A stretch of 64,000 bases of DNA from Bdellovibrio sp. (GTDB lineage Bacteria > Bdellovibrionota > Bdellovibrionia > Bdellovibrionales > Bdellovibrionaceae). This document shows, piece after piece, positions 38,464 through 47,809 of this stretch. Below the pieces are notes generated by a model. It saw nothing but the letters and a program-made list of their open reading frames with translations. It searched no databases and was not told the DNA's origin. The position numbers were made by a program, and so were the translations under genes. Positions within the stretch are counted from its first letter, which is position 1. The number at the start of each line of letters is the position of its first letter. The stretch spans positions 1 through 64,000 of the forward strand of contig JACMRL010000042.1 in assembly GCA_014376435.1 (NCBI GenBank). The letters run 5' to 3'.

Positions 38464-39365
38464 CGGTATTTTGCCTCCGGAAAGAAGAAACTAAATCCTG
38501 CGGTCAGAATTAAATCATCATAATCGTTTTTAGCTCCGGCTACGCCCGTTGAACTTTTTGTTGAAGTCGCAGAAAAGTGAGTCCAGCTGTAATCCCAGCG
38601 AAAAGCCATCGATTTTGACATCGCAAAAATTTGCCCAACTCCGCCGTGCAGTGTCGCTACATTATTTTCTACAGAATTTGTACTTGAAGTACCGCCGCCT
38701 ACAGTAAAATACATATCAAACGGAACAATGCGATCATTTAAGAATGAAATTTTACCATAAATCGGCGCCCAAAAAAAATCGGCGCCCACGTAGTTCTTGG
38801 TGTTAACAAATTTTTCAGGCTCTAAACCATTTTTATCTCTGATCTCTTTCGCGACTTCACGCTCAGAGTTTGATAAAAACAGACCAGATAATTCAAGCCC
38901 GAATGATTCTGTAAAATGATAGGCCAAATTAACTTTTAAGCCTAAGTTTAGAAACCACGGAGAATTCGTTGCCATGCCAGGCGCTACGTAAAGTTGAAAA
39001 CGTTCGGTCTTTGGTAAATATTTTTTCTGAATCACTGAAACTTCACGAAAAGGCGCTAAGCGATTTAAATCCGTTAAGCTTTCAACTTTTTCTTCTTTAG
39101 CTGACTGATTGACTGGCTGATTGACTGGCTGATTAATTGGCTGATTCACAACTTTCTTTTCAATCACTTCAGATGACGCTTCCGAATCATTATTCATTGA
39201 GGCAACCGCCGCCTCGGCCGGGGTTTCTTTTTTTACCGGAGTTGGTTTACTTTTATAAAGACCTTCAATATCAACGACCTCTTGGTCATCCAAAGTTTGT
39301 GCTTGAGCCCACACATGGCTTCCCAGTGCTAGAGTCGCTAAAAAAGAAATGAGTATTCGTTTCAT
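38460..39365 (-). CDS. Outer-membrane beta-barrel protein with a Gln-Pro repeat linker
   Basis: 301 residues. A signal peptide ends near HVWAQA. A linker contains repeated QPINQPVNQPVNQ, encoded by 12-bp tandem repeats around 39103-39150. From about residue 110 a barrel begins (ERFQLYVAPGMAT, NLGLKVNLAYHFTESFGLELSG) and ends in LILTAGFSFFFPEAKYR. The Glt machine has several outer-membrane barrels (GltA, GltB, GltH); which one this resembles most cannot be told by eye. Confidence 0.78.
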   Translation of the reverse strand: MKRILISFLATLALGSHVWAQAQTLDDQEVVDIEGLYKSKPTPVKKETPAEAAVASMNNDSEASSEVIEKKVVNQPINQPVNQPVNQSAKEEKVESLTDLNRLAPFREVSVIQKKYLPKTERFQLYVAPGMATNSPWFLNLGLKVNLAYHFTESFGLELSGLFLSNSEREVAKEIRDKNGLEPEKFVNTKNYVGADFFWAPIYGKISFLNDRIVPFDMYFTVGGGTSSTNSVENNVATLHGGVGQIFAMSKSMAFRWDYSWTHFSATSTKSSTGVAGAKNDYDDLILTAGFSFFFPEAKYR

Positions 39366-39380
39366 ACGTGCTGAGTCCCC

Positions 39381-40118
39381 TTAAAATAAGTAGTTCAGAC
39401 CAAGTTCTAAATTGGTCGTATAAGTTAAACGTTCTTCAAAACTGTCATACGAAGGCAACGGGTCTACCGGAGTTCCATTTGTTCCGTTGCGAAGCGCGCC
39501 AGATTTAAATGGAATCGGTGCCGTATGAGCATAAAGTCTTAAATCTAATTTCAAAGATAATTTATTCGTAAAATAAAACCGCTCACCGATACCAATAGCT
39601 AAAGCCGGATAAGATTTGTGAACATACGTAACCATTCCACCAGATAAAGAACCATAGATCGTCGTATTAATAACACCATTACTAGTTAAGCTTAATTTTC
39701 CGTAGAAAGCCTTGTAGTTGTAATCAACCATTAAAGAGTAATCCTGTTTAGGCGCGCGGTTGAAATCAAGCCCGAACTGATCTTTCAAACCTTGCGCATC
39801 TTTTGATAAGCCCGCACTCGTTTTCGCAAAGAAAACTCCCACCGAGTGAAAATAATTAATGTGATAATTAATATCCGCGCCTACTTTTGTAGTGCTTGAA
39901 ATGGGCTCAGTTAAAGCTAACCCGCCGAACACGCCGATATCTAAAGCTCCCGCGTCTTGAACGTTACGATTTTTAACGCTGACTGGATTATCAAAAACCG
40001 GATAAACCGTTTCTTGCGTTAATTCATCTTTAGGAACATCAACGTTATCTGCATGAGCGATCACTCCACTCACTAGAACAGTTGCGGATAACAAAAATTT
40101 TAATACTTTTTTCGTCAC
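39381..40118 (-). CDS. Outer-membrane beta-barrel protein
   Basis: About 245 residues from the GTG at 40118, which has GAGG 5 nt upstream and gives a clean signal peptide ending at VIAHA. The frame is open to 40139. Amphipathic strands alternate (GADINYHINYFHSVGVFFAK, YKAFYGKLSLTSNG) and the chain ends in LELGLNYLF, the terminal Phe preferred by the BAM machinery. It is the first gene of the gliding-like set, 8 nt after the kdsC stop. Confidence 0.82.
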   Translation of the reverse strand: MTKKVLKFLLSATVLVSGVIAHADNVDVPKDELTQETVYPVFDNPVSVKNRNVQDAGALDIGVFGGLALTEPISSTTKVGADINYHINYFHSVGVFFAKTSAGLSKDAQGLKDQFGLDFNRAPKQDYSLMVDYNYKAFYGKLSLTSNGVINTTIYGSLSGGMVTYVHKSYPALAIGIGERFYFTNKLSLKLDLRLYAHTAPIPFKSGALRNGTNGTPVDPLPSYDSFEERLTYTTNLELGLNYLF

Positions 40119-40125
40119 AAACACC

Positions 40126-40659
40126 TCAGTTTTTTGCATAATGGCCGTACTTTAAAATAAAATTACAGATTTCACGAACGGCTCCATTGCCACCCGGGCG
40201 TTTAGTTACGTAAGAAGCCACAGCTAAAACTTCATCCACCGCTTCAGGAACCGTGGCGCCAAAACCCACTTCTTCAATCAATGGAATATCAAAAATATCG
40301 TCGCCCACGTAAGCCATTTCATTCGGCGAAATTCCAGAATCTTTTTGTAGTTGTTCGAATGAAGGCCATTTATCCATCGCACCTTCGTAAAAATAATGAA
40401 CGCCTAGCACTTTTGCACGGGCGCGCACGTCCGTGGCTGTCGTCCCGGTGATAATTGCTAATTTGTATCCAGCTTCAACTAAAGCCTTGATTCCGACACC
40501 GTCGCGAATGGAGTAAAATCTTTTCCACTCGCCGTTTGCGTCCATCCATAACCGACAATCGGTCAGAACTCCGTCAACGTCTAAAACCAACATTTTAATT
40601 GGGCGTAATTTATTTATATCTATACCCACGATTTTATTGTGGAAAATATAATTCGACAC
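40126..40659 (-). CDS. kdsC: KDO-8-phosphate phosphatase
   Basis: 177 residues of the HAD C0 group. The nucleophile motif is LVLDVDGVLTD (Asp27, Asp29), and IRDGVGIKALVEAGYKLAIITG and YVGDDIFDIPLIEEVGF complete the fold. It releases KDO from KDO-8-P for LPS core synthesis. The start is GTG at 40659; a GTG at 40629 is also possible because no clear ribosome-binding site marks either. The kdsA gene is not in the window. Confidence 0.95.
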   Translation of the reverse strand: MSNYIFHNKIVGIDINKLRPIKMLVLDVDGVLTDCRLWMDANGEWKRFYSIRDGVGIKALVEAGYKLAIITGTTATDVRARAKVLGVHYFYEGAMDKWPSFEQLQKDSGISPNEMAYVGDDIFDIPLIEEVGFGATVPEAVDEVLAVASYVTKRPGGNGAVREICNFILKYGHYAKN

Positions 40660-40765
40660 GGCAAGGAATGTACGTCAGGTACGAGGACGAAGGTCTGTAT
40701 GTATTGATAAAAGAAGTCGTAAGCAAGACTTTAGTCTATAGAAAACAGAATGCAAATCGGTTTAG

Positions 40766-41743
40766 TTATCGCACTTTAGCACTTAGCAGGTCTTGGTAAA
40801 TTAACATTCCGGCGGGTTTCATCGGCGTATTAGAAGTTTGATCTAGCACAATTAACATTTGAATACGAAATTGCTCCATTAAAAATAAAGCTTTCTCTGC
40901 CAATTCGCCCGAATCGATCGTGCGCGGGGAATGTGACATCAGATCTTTTGCGGTTTTTGAAAATGGATCTTGGTTTTTTTCTAAGAAACGGCGGATATCA
41001 CCATCCGTAATAACTCCGACTAGCTGACCTTGATCATCTAATACGCCCGTCGCGCCACGCACACTTTGATGAGTCATCACGGTTAGAATTTCTTTCATCG
41101 AAGTTTCTTTTTTTACGAATGGTAAAGCCGCACCCGTCTGCATCATATCTTTTACGCGCATTAATTTTGCGCCCAATGATCCTGCCGGATGAAGTTCTGC
41201 AAAATTTTCTGATTTAAACCCACGCTTATCTAAAATAGCCATCGCTAAAGCATCACCCATCGCTAAAGTTGCCGTACTTGAAGAGGTCGGCGCTAATTTT
41301 AACGGACAAGCTTCGCGCTCGACCGAAACATCTAACACCACGACTGCGGCTTGCGCTAAAGTGCTGCTGGTTTTACCCGTGAACGCAATCAACGGAATAC
41401 CATTTCTAGAGATGAAATTAATAATCGCATTGATTTCATTGGCTTCGCCCCCGTAAGAAAGCGCGATCACTAAATCTGTTTTACTAATTACACCTAAATC
41501 ACCGTGACTGCTTTCGGCCGGATGTAAATACAATGCCGGCGTACCCGTACTAGCAAATGTACTAGCCAGCTTCCGCGCGATAAGACCAGACTTACCCATG
41601 CCCGTTAAAATAACTTTACCTTTGCAGTTTAAAATCAAATCAACCGCTTTTTCAAATTGCGGGCCCAGGCGTGAAATCAAGTTTAAAATACTTTCGGCTT
41701 CAATACGTAAAGTTTGTTCTGCAATTTTTAAAACCTGATTCAT
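40766..41743 (-). CDS. kdsD: Arabinose-5-phosphate isomerase
   Basis: 325 residues. A SIS domain (TGMGKSGLIARKLASTFASTG, PAESSHGDLGVI) is followed by two CBS domains (about 200-325), the KpsF/KdsD layout. It makes arabinose-5-phosphate for KDO synthesis. It follows pyrG by 5 nt. About 106 nt separate it from kdsC; I see only weak promoter-like hexamers there. Confidence 0.95.
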   Translation of the reverse strand: MNQVLKIAEQTLRIEAESILNLISRLGPQFEKAVDLILNCKGKVILTGMGKSGLIARKLASTFASTGTPALYLHPAESSHGDLGVISKTDLVIALSYGGEANEINAIINFISRNGIPLIAFTGKTSSTLAQAAVVVLDVSVEREACPLKLAPTSSSTATLAMGDALAMAILDKRGFKSENFAELHPAGSLGAKLMRVKDMMQTGAALPFVKKETSMKEILTVMTHQSVRGATGVLDDQGQLVGVITDGDIRRFLEKNQDPFSKTAKDLMSHSPRTIDSGELAEKALFLMEQFRIQMLIVLDQTSNTPMKPAGMLIYQDLLSAKVR

Positions 41744-41748
41744 AATAT

Positions 41749-43434
41749 CTACCTTTGTCCTGAAGATGCTTTAACAAATTCTGCAAATAATGGATGCGGA
41801 CTTAACGGCTTCGATTTAAATTCCGGATGAAATTGAACGCCGATAAACCAAGGGTGTCTAACGTTTTCTAAAATTTCTACTAGATTACGTTCTTCGTTTA
41901 CGCCTGTTGCTCGCAAGCCATTTTTTTCAAACAGATCTTTATATTTATTATTAAATTCAAACCGATGACGATGACGTTCTGAAATCACATTCTTTTTATA
42001 AACTTTTAAAGCCAAACTATGAGGCGCCAGTTTACAGCTGTAAGCCCCTAGGCGCATCGTTCCACCCTTATCGACCACTCCGCGTTGTTCGACCATCGAA
42101 TCGATGACGATATTACCGCCGCGCTTATCGCCGACAAATTCACGCGAAGTCGCATCGCGAATTCCGCAAACATTACGCGCAAATTCAATCGCCGCTAACT
42201 GCATACCAAAACAAATTCCTAAGAATGGAATTTTATTCTCACGCGCGTATTGAATTGCCGCAATTTTCCCGTCAACCCCGCGGGTACCAAAACCACCCGG
42301 GACTAAAATACCCTTCGCTTCACTTAAAAGTTTTTTAGCATTTTTTTGATTCAACTGCTCTGAATCAACGTAAAGAATATCTAACTTTACTTGATTAGCA
42401 AAACCACCGTGAACTAAAGATTCATTTAAAGATTTGTAAGATTCTTTTAAATCGACATATTTTCCAACGATCGCAATTTTAACTGTCGCACGGGGAGAAT
42501 TTTGAATTTTAGCAATTTTCTGCCAGCCCGCGATACTGTATTTAGTTTTTTTCAAATTCAAACATTCAACCACTAAGGCATCTAGGTGTTCGCCGTGTAA
42601 TGCTAATGGTACATCGTAAATACTTTTAGAATCCTTCGCCGAGATAACGTGTTCTTTTTTGATCGAACAAAATAAACCGATCTTAGCTTTCAAATTATCA
42701 TCGATGGTTTTTTCACTGCGACAAACTAAGAAATCAGGTTGTAAACCGATCTCGCGCAACTCTTTAACCGAGTGCTGAGTGGGTTTACTTTTTAACTCGC
42801 CCGCCACCGCAATATACGGAACGTAAGTCACATGCACCAATGCCGTATTCGTAAGCCCTAAATCTAAGCGCATCTGTCTGATGGCTTCAAAGAATGGTTG
42901 CGCTTCGATATCGCCCACGGTTCCGCCGATTTCTACAATCGCAATTTCACTGCCCTGTGCTGCTTCGTAAACGCGAGATTTAATTTCATCCGTAATGTGT
43001 GGAATGACTTGCACCGTTCCACCTAAGTAATCGCCGCGACGCTCGCGCGAAATAACCGTATCGTAAACTTGTCCGGCACTGACCGAATTTGAACGAAGTA
43101 AAGTTGCATTAGTGAAACGCTCATAGTGACCTAAATCTAAATCAGTCTCGGCACCGTCATTTGTTACGTAAACTTCACCGTGCTGAAGTGGCGACATCGT
43201 ACCCGGGTCCACATTAAGATACGGATCAAATTTCATAATCGTCACTTTGAATCCACGCGCTTCAAGTAATGATCCAAGGCTAGCCGCGGTTAATCCTTTT
43301 CCGATTGAAGAAACCACGCCACCCGTGACAAAAATAAATTTTTGCTTCAGGCGATTTTTAGATAATGCTTTAGCCGTTGGTTTTGCCAATGACTTAATTG
43401 GTGCCGCAAATTTTTTAACTTTTGAAATTGCCAT
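41749..43434 (-). CDS. pyrG: CTP synthase
   Basis: 561 residues. The synthetase domain starts with [22 protein letters not shown]. The glutaminase domain has the nucleophile Cys in LGICFGMQ and the His/Glu in [11 protein letters not shown] basic N-terminal extension of about 30 residues precedes the usual start. It supplies CTP, which KdsB needs to make CMP-KDO, so pyrG-kdsB adjacency is functional as well as common. Confidence 0.97.
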   Translation of the reverse strand: MAISKVKKFAAPIKSLAKPTAKALSKNRLKQKFIFVTGGVVSSIGKGLTAASLGSLLEARGFKVTIMKFDPYLNVDPGTMSPLQHGEVYVTNDGAETDLDLGHYERFTNATLLRSNSVSAGQVYDTVISRERRGDYLGGTVQVIPHITDEIKSRVYEAAQGSEIAIVEIGGTVGDIEAQPFFEAIRQMRLDLGLTNTALVHVTYVPYIAVAGELKSKPTQHSVKELREIGLQPDFLVCRSEKTIDDNLKAKIGLFCSIKKEHVISAKDSKSIYDVPLALHGEHLDALVVECLNLKKTKYSIAGWQKIAKIQNSPRATVKIAIVGKYVDLKESYKSLNESLVHGGFANQVKLDILYVDSEQLNQKNAKKLLSEAKGILVPGGFGTRGVDGKIAAIQYARENKIPFLGICFGMQLAAIEFARNVCGIRDATSREFVGDKRGGNIVIDSMVEQRGVVDKGGTMRLGAYSCKLAPHSLALKVYKKNVISERHRHRFEFNNKYKDLFEKNGLRATGVNEERNLVEILENVRHPWFIGVQFHPEFKSKPLSPHPLFAEFVKASSGQR

Positions 43435-43452
43435 ATGCGGACACTGTATCAG

Positions 43453-44175
43453 CTACTTAAGTGCCGCTTCAAGCTTTTGCAAATCTTCAGGCGTATCAAC
43501 ACCATATGTCGGTTTTTCCACTCGCAAAACTTTGATTTTGGCTCCTAAGTAAAGGGCGCGTAATTGCTCTAAACTCTCAGATTTTTCGATCTCAGACTGC
43601 GGGCTTGAGCAAAACTTCTGCAAGAAGGCTTTTGAAAACGCATAAAGGCCAATATGCTTCATTGCGGGGCCATTAAAGGCAAACTTTTCGCGAGAATAAG
43701 GGATCGCAAAACGGCTAAAATAGATGGCCTCATTATTTACATTAGTGATTACTTTAACAGCATTTTTGTTATCAATGTCTTCAGCGGCCAAAGGATGCGC
43801 CAAAGTAGCCATGTCTAACTGCGGATTTTGCAAAAATGCTTGAACCAAAGGATCAATGTATTCGTGATTAATTAAAGGCTCATCACTTTGAATATTTAAA
43901 GCCACATCAAAATCTAAATTTTGCGTCGCTTCAAATAAACGATCCGTTCCGGTCGGACAATCTGAGCGAGTCATCAAACAATCTACATTTATTTTTTTAC
44001 ATAATTCTTGAATGCGCGCATCGTCGGTCGCCACATAAATTTTTTGAATCAAGGAACTGGTGCGAGTTCCTTCAACCACCCATTGTAGTAATGGTTTACC
44101 TTTTAAATTAACTAAGGGTTTTCCCGGAAAACGGGTTGAACCGTACCTAGCAGGAATAACCGCAATTATTTTCAT
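43453..44175 (-). CDS. kdsB: CMP-KDO synthetase
   Basis: 240 residues. The nucleotide-binding start is IPARYGSTRFPGKPL. NIQSDEPLI holds the metal-binding Asp, and YGVDTPEDL is near the C-terminus. It activates KDO with CTP. It overlaps engB by 4 nt and precedes pyrG. Confidence 0.97.
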   Translation of the reverse strand: MKIIAVIPARYGSTRFPGKPLVNLKGKPLLQWVVEGTRTSSLIQKIYVATDDARIQELCKKINVDCLMTRSDCPTGTDRLFEATQNLDFDVALNIQSDEPLINHEYIDPLVQAFLQNPQLDMATLAHPLAAEDIDNKNAVKVITNVNNEAIYFSRFAIPYSREKFAFNGPAMKHIGLYAFSKAFLQKFCSSPQSEIEKSESLEQLRALYLGAKIKVLRVEKPTYGVDTPEDLQKLEAALK

Positions 44176-44744
44176 TTCTTAATCCAATTACGATAAATAA
44201 ATTCTTCAAACTCTGCGCAACCCGCGCGTGTCTGTGCCGAAATTGGAAATACTTCGTCTAATCTAGACTGATTTTTGATTCGCGCAATCGCTTTCGCAAT
44301 ATCAGCTTTAGAAAATTTATCTGATTTAGTTAAACCAATCGCAATAGGAAAATCTTGTTTCATCGCAAACTGTGCTAGTAGTTCTTCATCATCCGACCAA
44401 TCGCGCGCCATATCCATTAATAAAACTAAACCTGCAAGTTGTTCACGCGAGGTTAAATAATTTTGAATCATTTTTTTCCACGTGGCTGTTTCCTCGTTAC
44501 CACGCGAAGCAAATCCGTAGCCGGGCATATCGACAATAATATAACTAGTGCCCATGGCGAAAAAATTTAATAACCGAGTTTTACCCGGGGACTGACTAAC
44601 CTTCGCAATTTTTTCGTTGGCCCAAATATTAATAAGTGAAGACTTGCCCGCATTCGAACGGCCCGCAAATGCGATCTCTTTCATTTTACTTTCAGGAAAA
44701 TCTCTGGTTTTCACGGCGCTCTTAATAAAGGTCATTTTAGCCAT
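44172..44744 (-). CDS. engB: Ribosome biogenesis GTPase EngB/YsxC
   Basis: About 190 residues from the ATG at 44744; the frame is open to 44807. G1 is AFAGRSNAGKSSLIN, G3 is VDMPGYGFA and G4 is GLTKSDKF. It helps assemble the 50S subunit. AGGA lies about 11 nt before the chosen start, and a GTG at 44753 is also possible. First gene of the engB-kdsB-pyrG-kdsD group. Confidence 0.95.
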   Translation of the reverse strand: MAKMTFIKSAVKTRDFPESKMKEIAFAGRSNAGKSSLINIWANEKIAKVSQSPGKTRLLNFFAMGTSYIIVDMPGYGFASRGNEETATWKKMIQNYLTSREQLAGLVLLMDMARDWSDDEELLAQFAMKQDFPIAIGLTKSDKFSKADIAKAIARIKNQSRLDEVFPISAQTRAGCAEFEEFIYRNWIKK

Positions 44745-44930
44745 ATCGGACACTATCCTAGGAAGATTGTTTACGGTTAATTTAATCTGTTTACGTAAAA
44801 TTCTCAATTCTTAGATTAAATCTTTTATTTAGGAAAATTCACTGTCAGATCAAATTTAAGGCTTACCCAGCTAAAAAAAGCAGGCTCTAATCTTGAAATA
44901 CCATTCCGACATGATGTCCTGGGAGGGAAT

Positions 44931-46184
44931 ATGTCACAATATCAAATCGAAATTTTAGATAACACAAAACAAACTTGGGAGATTAACGAATACAGCAATA
45001 TCGGCAGCGATTCGACCTGCATGATTCAATCAATGAATACCGATGTTGAACCGCGCCACGCGCGCCTAGAAGCTAAAGAAAAACAATTACTCATAAAAGA
45101 CTTACGTTCAACCGGCGGAACTTATGTAAACGGCGCGCAGGTTTTAGAAGCCGTATTAAAAGATGGAGATTTAATTTCGATCGGCACCGCAGACTTTGTA
45201 GTTCATGATAAATCAAAAATTGTTAAAGAGTTTCCGCTATCCAGTAAGTGTGAATACTGGGATCAACAACTAAAGAGTTTAAGTTCAGTGGCGGCGACAA
45301 AATATCCAGTTTTACTTTTAGGCCCTTCGGGCGCAGGTAAAGATATCGTGGCCCAGTCACTACACGCGGCTTCGCCTTTTTCTAAAGCGCCATTCGTTAG
45401 CGTAAACTGCTCGGCCTTAACGGAAACATTAGTGGAGAGTGAATTATTCGGTCACATCAAAGGAAGCTTCACGGGTGCCGTCGCAGATCGCAAAGGAGCT
45501 TTCGAATCTGCCCGCGGTGGAACTTTATTTTTAGACGAAATCGGTGATTTGCCTTATGGCCTACAAGCTAAACTTTTACGCGCTTTAGAAAATAATGAAA
45601 TTCGTCCGGTTGGTAGTGACCAATCAGTTAAAACAAATGTTCGTATTATTGCCGCTACTCACCAAAATCTTTACCAAAAAATTCGTGAAGGAGCATTTAG
45701 ATCTGATTTATTTTTTCGTTTAAACGTTATCACGATTGAAGCACCCGCTTTGAAAGAACGCCTAGAAGATTTTGACGAATTACTTTATTCCTTCGCTCGC
45801 CAGATGAAAGTTCGCTTTTCTTATAACGCAATCCAGATGTTAAAAAAACACGACTGGCCCGGAAATATCCGTGAATTACGCAATGTGGTCGCGCGTGCTT
45901 CTGCTTTATACCCGAAACAATATATCGAAGAAAAACATATCGATCTTTTACTAAACCGCAAAGAAAGAATGGCTCACGCACAGACGGGCGTTAACTATTC
46001 AACTACAACGGATGCTAGTCAGATGTCGGTGATTAAAGAGATCGAAAAACAAATGATTCTAAAACGTTTAGCGGCAAATAACGGGAATCAAAAAAGAACT
46101 GCGATTGATCTAGGAATGCCAAAATCAACGTTGCATGACCGTATTCGCGCTTACGAAATTAACTTAGATGAATTTAAAGTTTAG
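44931..46184 (+). CDS. FHA-domain sigma-54-dependent activator
   Basis: 417 residues. An N-terminal FHA domain (about 20-95; GSDSTC, PRHARL, STGGTYVNG) should read Thr phosphorylation. The AAA+ domain has Walker A GPSGAGKD (131-138), the sigma-54 contact loop GSFTGA (178-183, with Ser for the usual first Ala) and Walker B TLFLDE. A Fis-type HTH closes the protein (NQKRTAIDLGMPKSTLHDRI). It has no receiver domain. A strong GGGAGGG precedes the ATG. It probably activates RpoN promoters in response to a Ser/Thr kinase. Confidence 0.93.
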   Translation: MSQYQIEILDNTKQTWEINEYSNIGSDSTCMIQSMNTDVEPRHARLEAKEKQLLIKDLRSTGGTYVNGAQVLEAVLKDGDLISIGTADFVVHDKSKIVKEFPLSSKCEYWDQQLKSLSSVAATKYPVLLLGPSGAGKDIVAQSLHAASPFSKAPFVSVNCSALTETLVESELFGHIKGSFTGAVADRKGAFESARGGTLFLDEIGDLPYGLQAKLLRALENNEIRPVGSDQSVKTNVRIIAATHQNLYQKIREGAFRSDLFFRLNVITIEAPALKERLEDFDELLYSFARQMKVRFSYNAIQMLKKHDWPGNIRELRNVVARASALYPKQYIEEKHIDLLLNRKERMAHAQTGVNYSTTTDASQMSVIKEIEKQMILKRLAANNGNQKRTAIDLGMPKSTLHDRIRAYEINLDEFKV

Positions 46185-46215
46185 CTTTTAAGTTTGGCTT
46201 TTAAGTTTGGCTTAA
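46177..46215. repeat. Three 13-bp tandem repeats over the stop codon of the activator gene
   Basis: AAGTTTRGCTTTT occurs at 46177-46189, 46190-46202 and (with the last two bases changed) 46203-46215. The first copy contains the TAG stop. The repeats fill most of the gap to the convergent FliL-like gene. No clear terminator is visible there. Confidence 0.85.
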
Positions 46216-46223
46216 AATTTAAT

Positions 46224-47018
46224 TTACGGTTTTATAATAAAAGATTTTAATAGAACTCTTCGCACTTGGCCCTGGGTCAAGTGCGAATTAATAATAATTC
46301 TAAATTGGTCACACAAATTTTTTTTCCCCTCAGTAGTAGTCAATTCATCGTAAGTTTGGTCTTCTACAAAACGTAATAGCAAATCTTTAAATTCTGCTTC
46401 GCGATCTTTAATTTCAATAATCGCGTCCGCCGAAATACCTTCAACATTTACTTCTAGCGCTAACATTGGAGTCGTGCCTGAATTTTCTGAAGACTTTACG
46501 TTGATAAACATTTTTGAAAGCGTCATCAAATTTTTAGAAAAACGTGGGTTATCGTAGAAAGCTTCAGTTTCACTTAGTGGATTGTAATCTTGAACTGAAT
46601 GATTCCAGGTTGCGTAAGAATTTAGAAATAAATTTTCTTCAAATAGATTTTTATTGGCATTCCACACAAAAAGCACGGCCCCGGTAATCACTACAACTAC
46701 CAGCCAAAAAGAAATAACTACTTTTGGATTTTTTTTAATATTAAATATTTTTTTAATTTGTTGAAAAACGGAAGCTTTGTATGGCTTCTCAGCTAGCTCA
46801 CCATCCAATACCGAAAGACTTACTCCCGGTGGAATTTTAATATCAGAAAGTTGTTTTAAAAATTGCGGATCTTCCTCGCCAAGGATGTTATCGATATCGG
46901 CTAAATCTTGTTCAGGATTTGCCTCTAATTGCTCAGATAGCTCTTCTGTACTAGACGCGACTGCCTCAGCGTCTTCAGCTTTAGATTTATCTCGATTTTG
47001 GTCCTTATTTTCACTCAT
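46224..47018 (-). CDS. FliL-like membrane protein outside a flagellar cluster
   Basis: 264 residues. A long acidic cytoplasmic N-terminus (about 110) and one membrane helix (VVISFWLVVVVITGAVLFVW) are followed by a periplasmic domain. Its last 60 residues match the FliL pattern (EFKDLLLRFVEDQTYDEL, GKKNLCDQFRIIINSHL, RRVLLKSFIIKP). FliL supports stator function in flagella. No flagellar gene is nearby, so it may serve another motor. No Shine-Dalgarno sequence; the -10-like box is 6 nt from the ATG. Confidence 0.75.
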   Translation of the reverse strand: MSENKDQNRDKSKAEDAEAVASSTEELSEQLEANPEQDLADIDNILGEEDPQFLKQLSDIKIPPGVSLSVLDGELAEKPYKASVFQQIKKIFNIKKNPKVVISFWLVVVVITGAVLFVWNANKNLFEENLFLNSYATWNHSVQDYNPLSETEAFYDNPRFSKNLMTLSKMFINVKSSENSGTTPMLALEVNVEGISADAIIEIKDREAEFKDLLLRFVEDQTYDELTTTEGKKNLCDQFRIIINSHLTQGQVRRVLLKSFIIKP

Positions 47019-47024
47019 CAAAAA

Positions 47025-47060
47025 ATTTTAATCACAGAATGATGGCTTTTGCACTAAAAT
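47025..47060. promoter_or_regulatory. Divergent promoter region with two -10 boxes next to the starts
   Basis: A TAAAAT is present on each strand: 47025-47030 (minus, 6 nt from the ATG at 47018) and 47055-47060 (plus, 7 nt from the ATG at 47068). The -35 matches are weak (ATCACA at 18-nt spacing on plus, TGCAAA at 17 on minus). Neither gene has a Shine-Dalgarno sequence, which fits leaderless transcripts. Confidence 0.45.
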
Positions 47061-47067
47061 TGTAATT

Positions 47068-47772
47068 ATGAAGACATCTTACGTTTTTTTCCTGACATTT
47101 ATCAGTACTTGCATGTTTTTAAGTTGCTCTCAAGTGCCAATAAAAACTGTGCCGCATGAAGAAACGAAAGTCTCTGACTCAACTAAGAAAAAAGACAAAT
47201 CAAGTACGGCGGCAAATGATGCGGGTTCAGAAAAATTACCTTCGCAAAATACCACTCCTGTTCAGCTAACGAAGGAAGAACTTGAAAAATACGCTTACGA
47301 AATTGGTTTAGATCCGCGCAAAGAATTAACTGAAGAAGAAAAACAGCAAGTTGAAAAACGAAAAAGAGTTAGGACTTTAGAGCGCGCCCTGGATTCACAA
47401 AAAGAACGCTTACAATATTCAAAAGTTTTACCTTGGTTAAAAGATGATTCAGAAAAATTAGATTATTTAACGATCCCATCAATCGAAGGTCGCCAGGCTT
47501 GGGTAAATCGTAATAAAATTTGGAGTCGCGCCAAAGATTTAAAGGGTTACGTTGAAGTTATGGAATCACAGGACATCGCTGTGGGAATGCCCGCTGATTA
47601 CGTTAGAAAATCTTGGGGCGAACCTAGTAACATCGAAGCCAGCGGTAATCCCATTTATAAAAATGAACGTTGGAAATATTTGAAACAAGTTTCCACCCCC
47701 CAGGGATACCGCCAAGAAAAACGCCTAGTTTACTTCGAAGGCGGCCGCGTGGTCGGTTGGGAAACTGAATAG
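47068..47772 (+). CDS. Lipoprotein with BamE/SmpA-like C-terminus
   Basis: 234 residues. The lipobox LSC is at about residues 18-20 and is followed by a Ser/Lys/Thr-rich linker and a charged helix (about 65-115). The last 65 residues (VGMPADYVRKSWGEPSNIE, then alternating strands KNERWKYL, KRLVYFEGGRVVGWE) resemble the SmpA/BamE fold. That likeness is by eye and unproven. It may be an envelope assembly factor. Convergent with polA. Confidence 0.7.
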   Translation: MKTSYVFFLTFISTCMFLSCSQVPIKTVPHEETKVSDSTKKKDKSSTAANDAGSEKLPSQNTTPVQLTKEELEKYAYEIGLDPRKELTEEEKQQVEKRKRVRTLERALDSQKERLQYSKVLPWLKDDSEKLDYLTIPSIEGRQAWVNRNKIWSRAKDLKGYVEVMESQDIAVGMPADYVRKSWGEPSNIEASGNPIYKNERWKYLKQVSTPQGYRQEKRLVYFEGGRVVGWETE

Positions 47773-47785
47773 TTTTGAATTAGGA

Positions 47786-47801
47786 TCGGCCGGTCGGCCG
47801 A
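47786..47801. terminator. GC-rich hairpin between convergent genes
   Basis: TCGGCC, loop GGTC, GGCCGA: a perfect 6-bp stem between the lipoprotein gene and polA. There is no T-run on either side, so termination would be weak or factor-assisted. Confidence 0.4.
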
Positions 47802-47809
47802 CGAACAAA

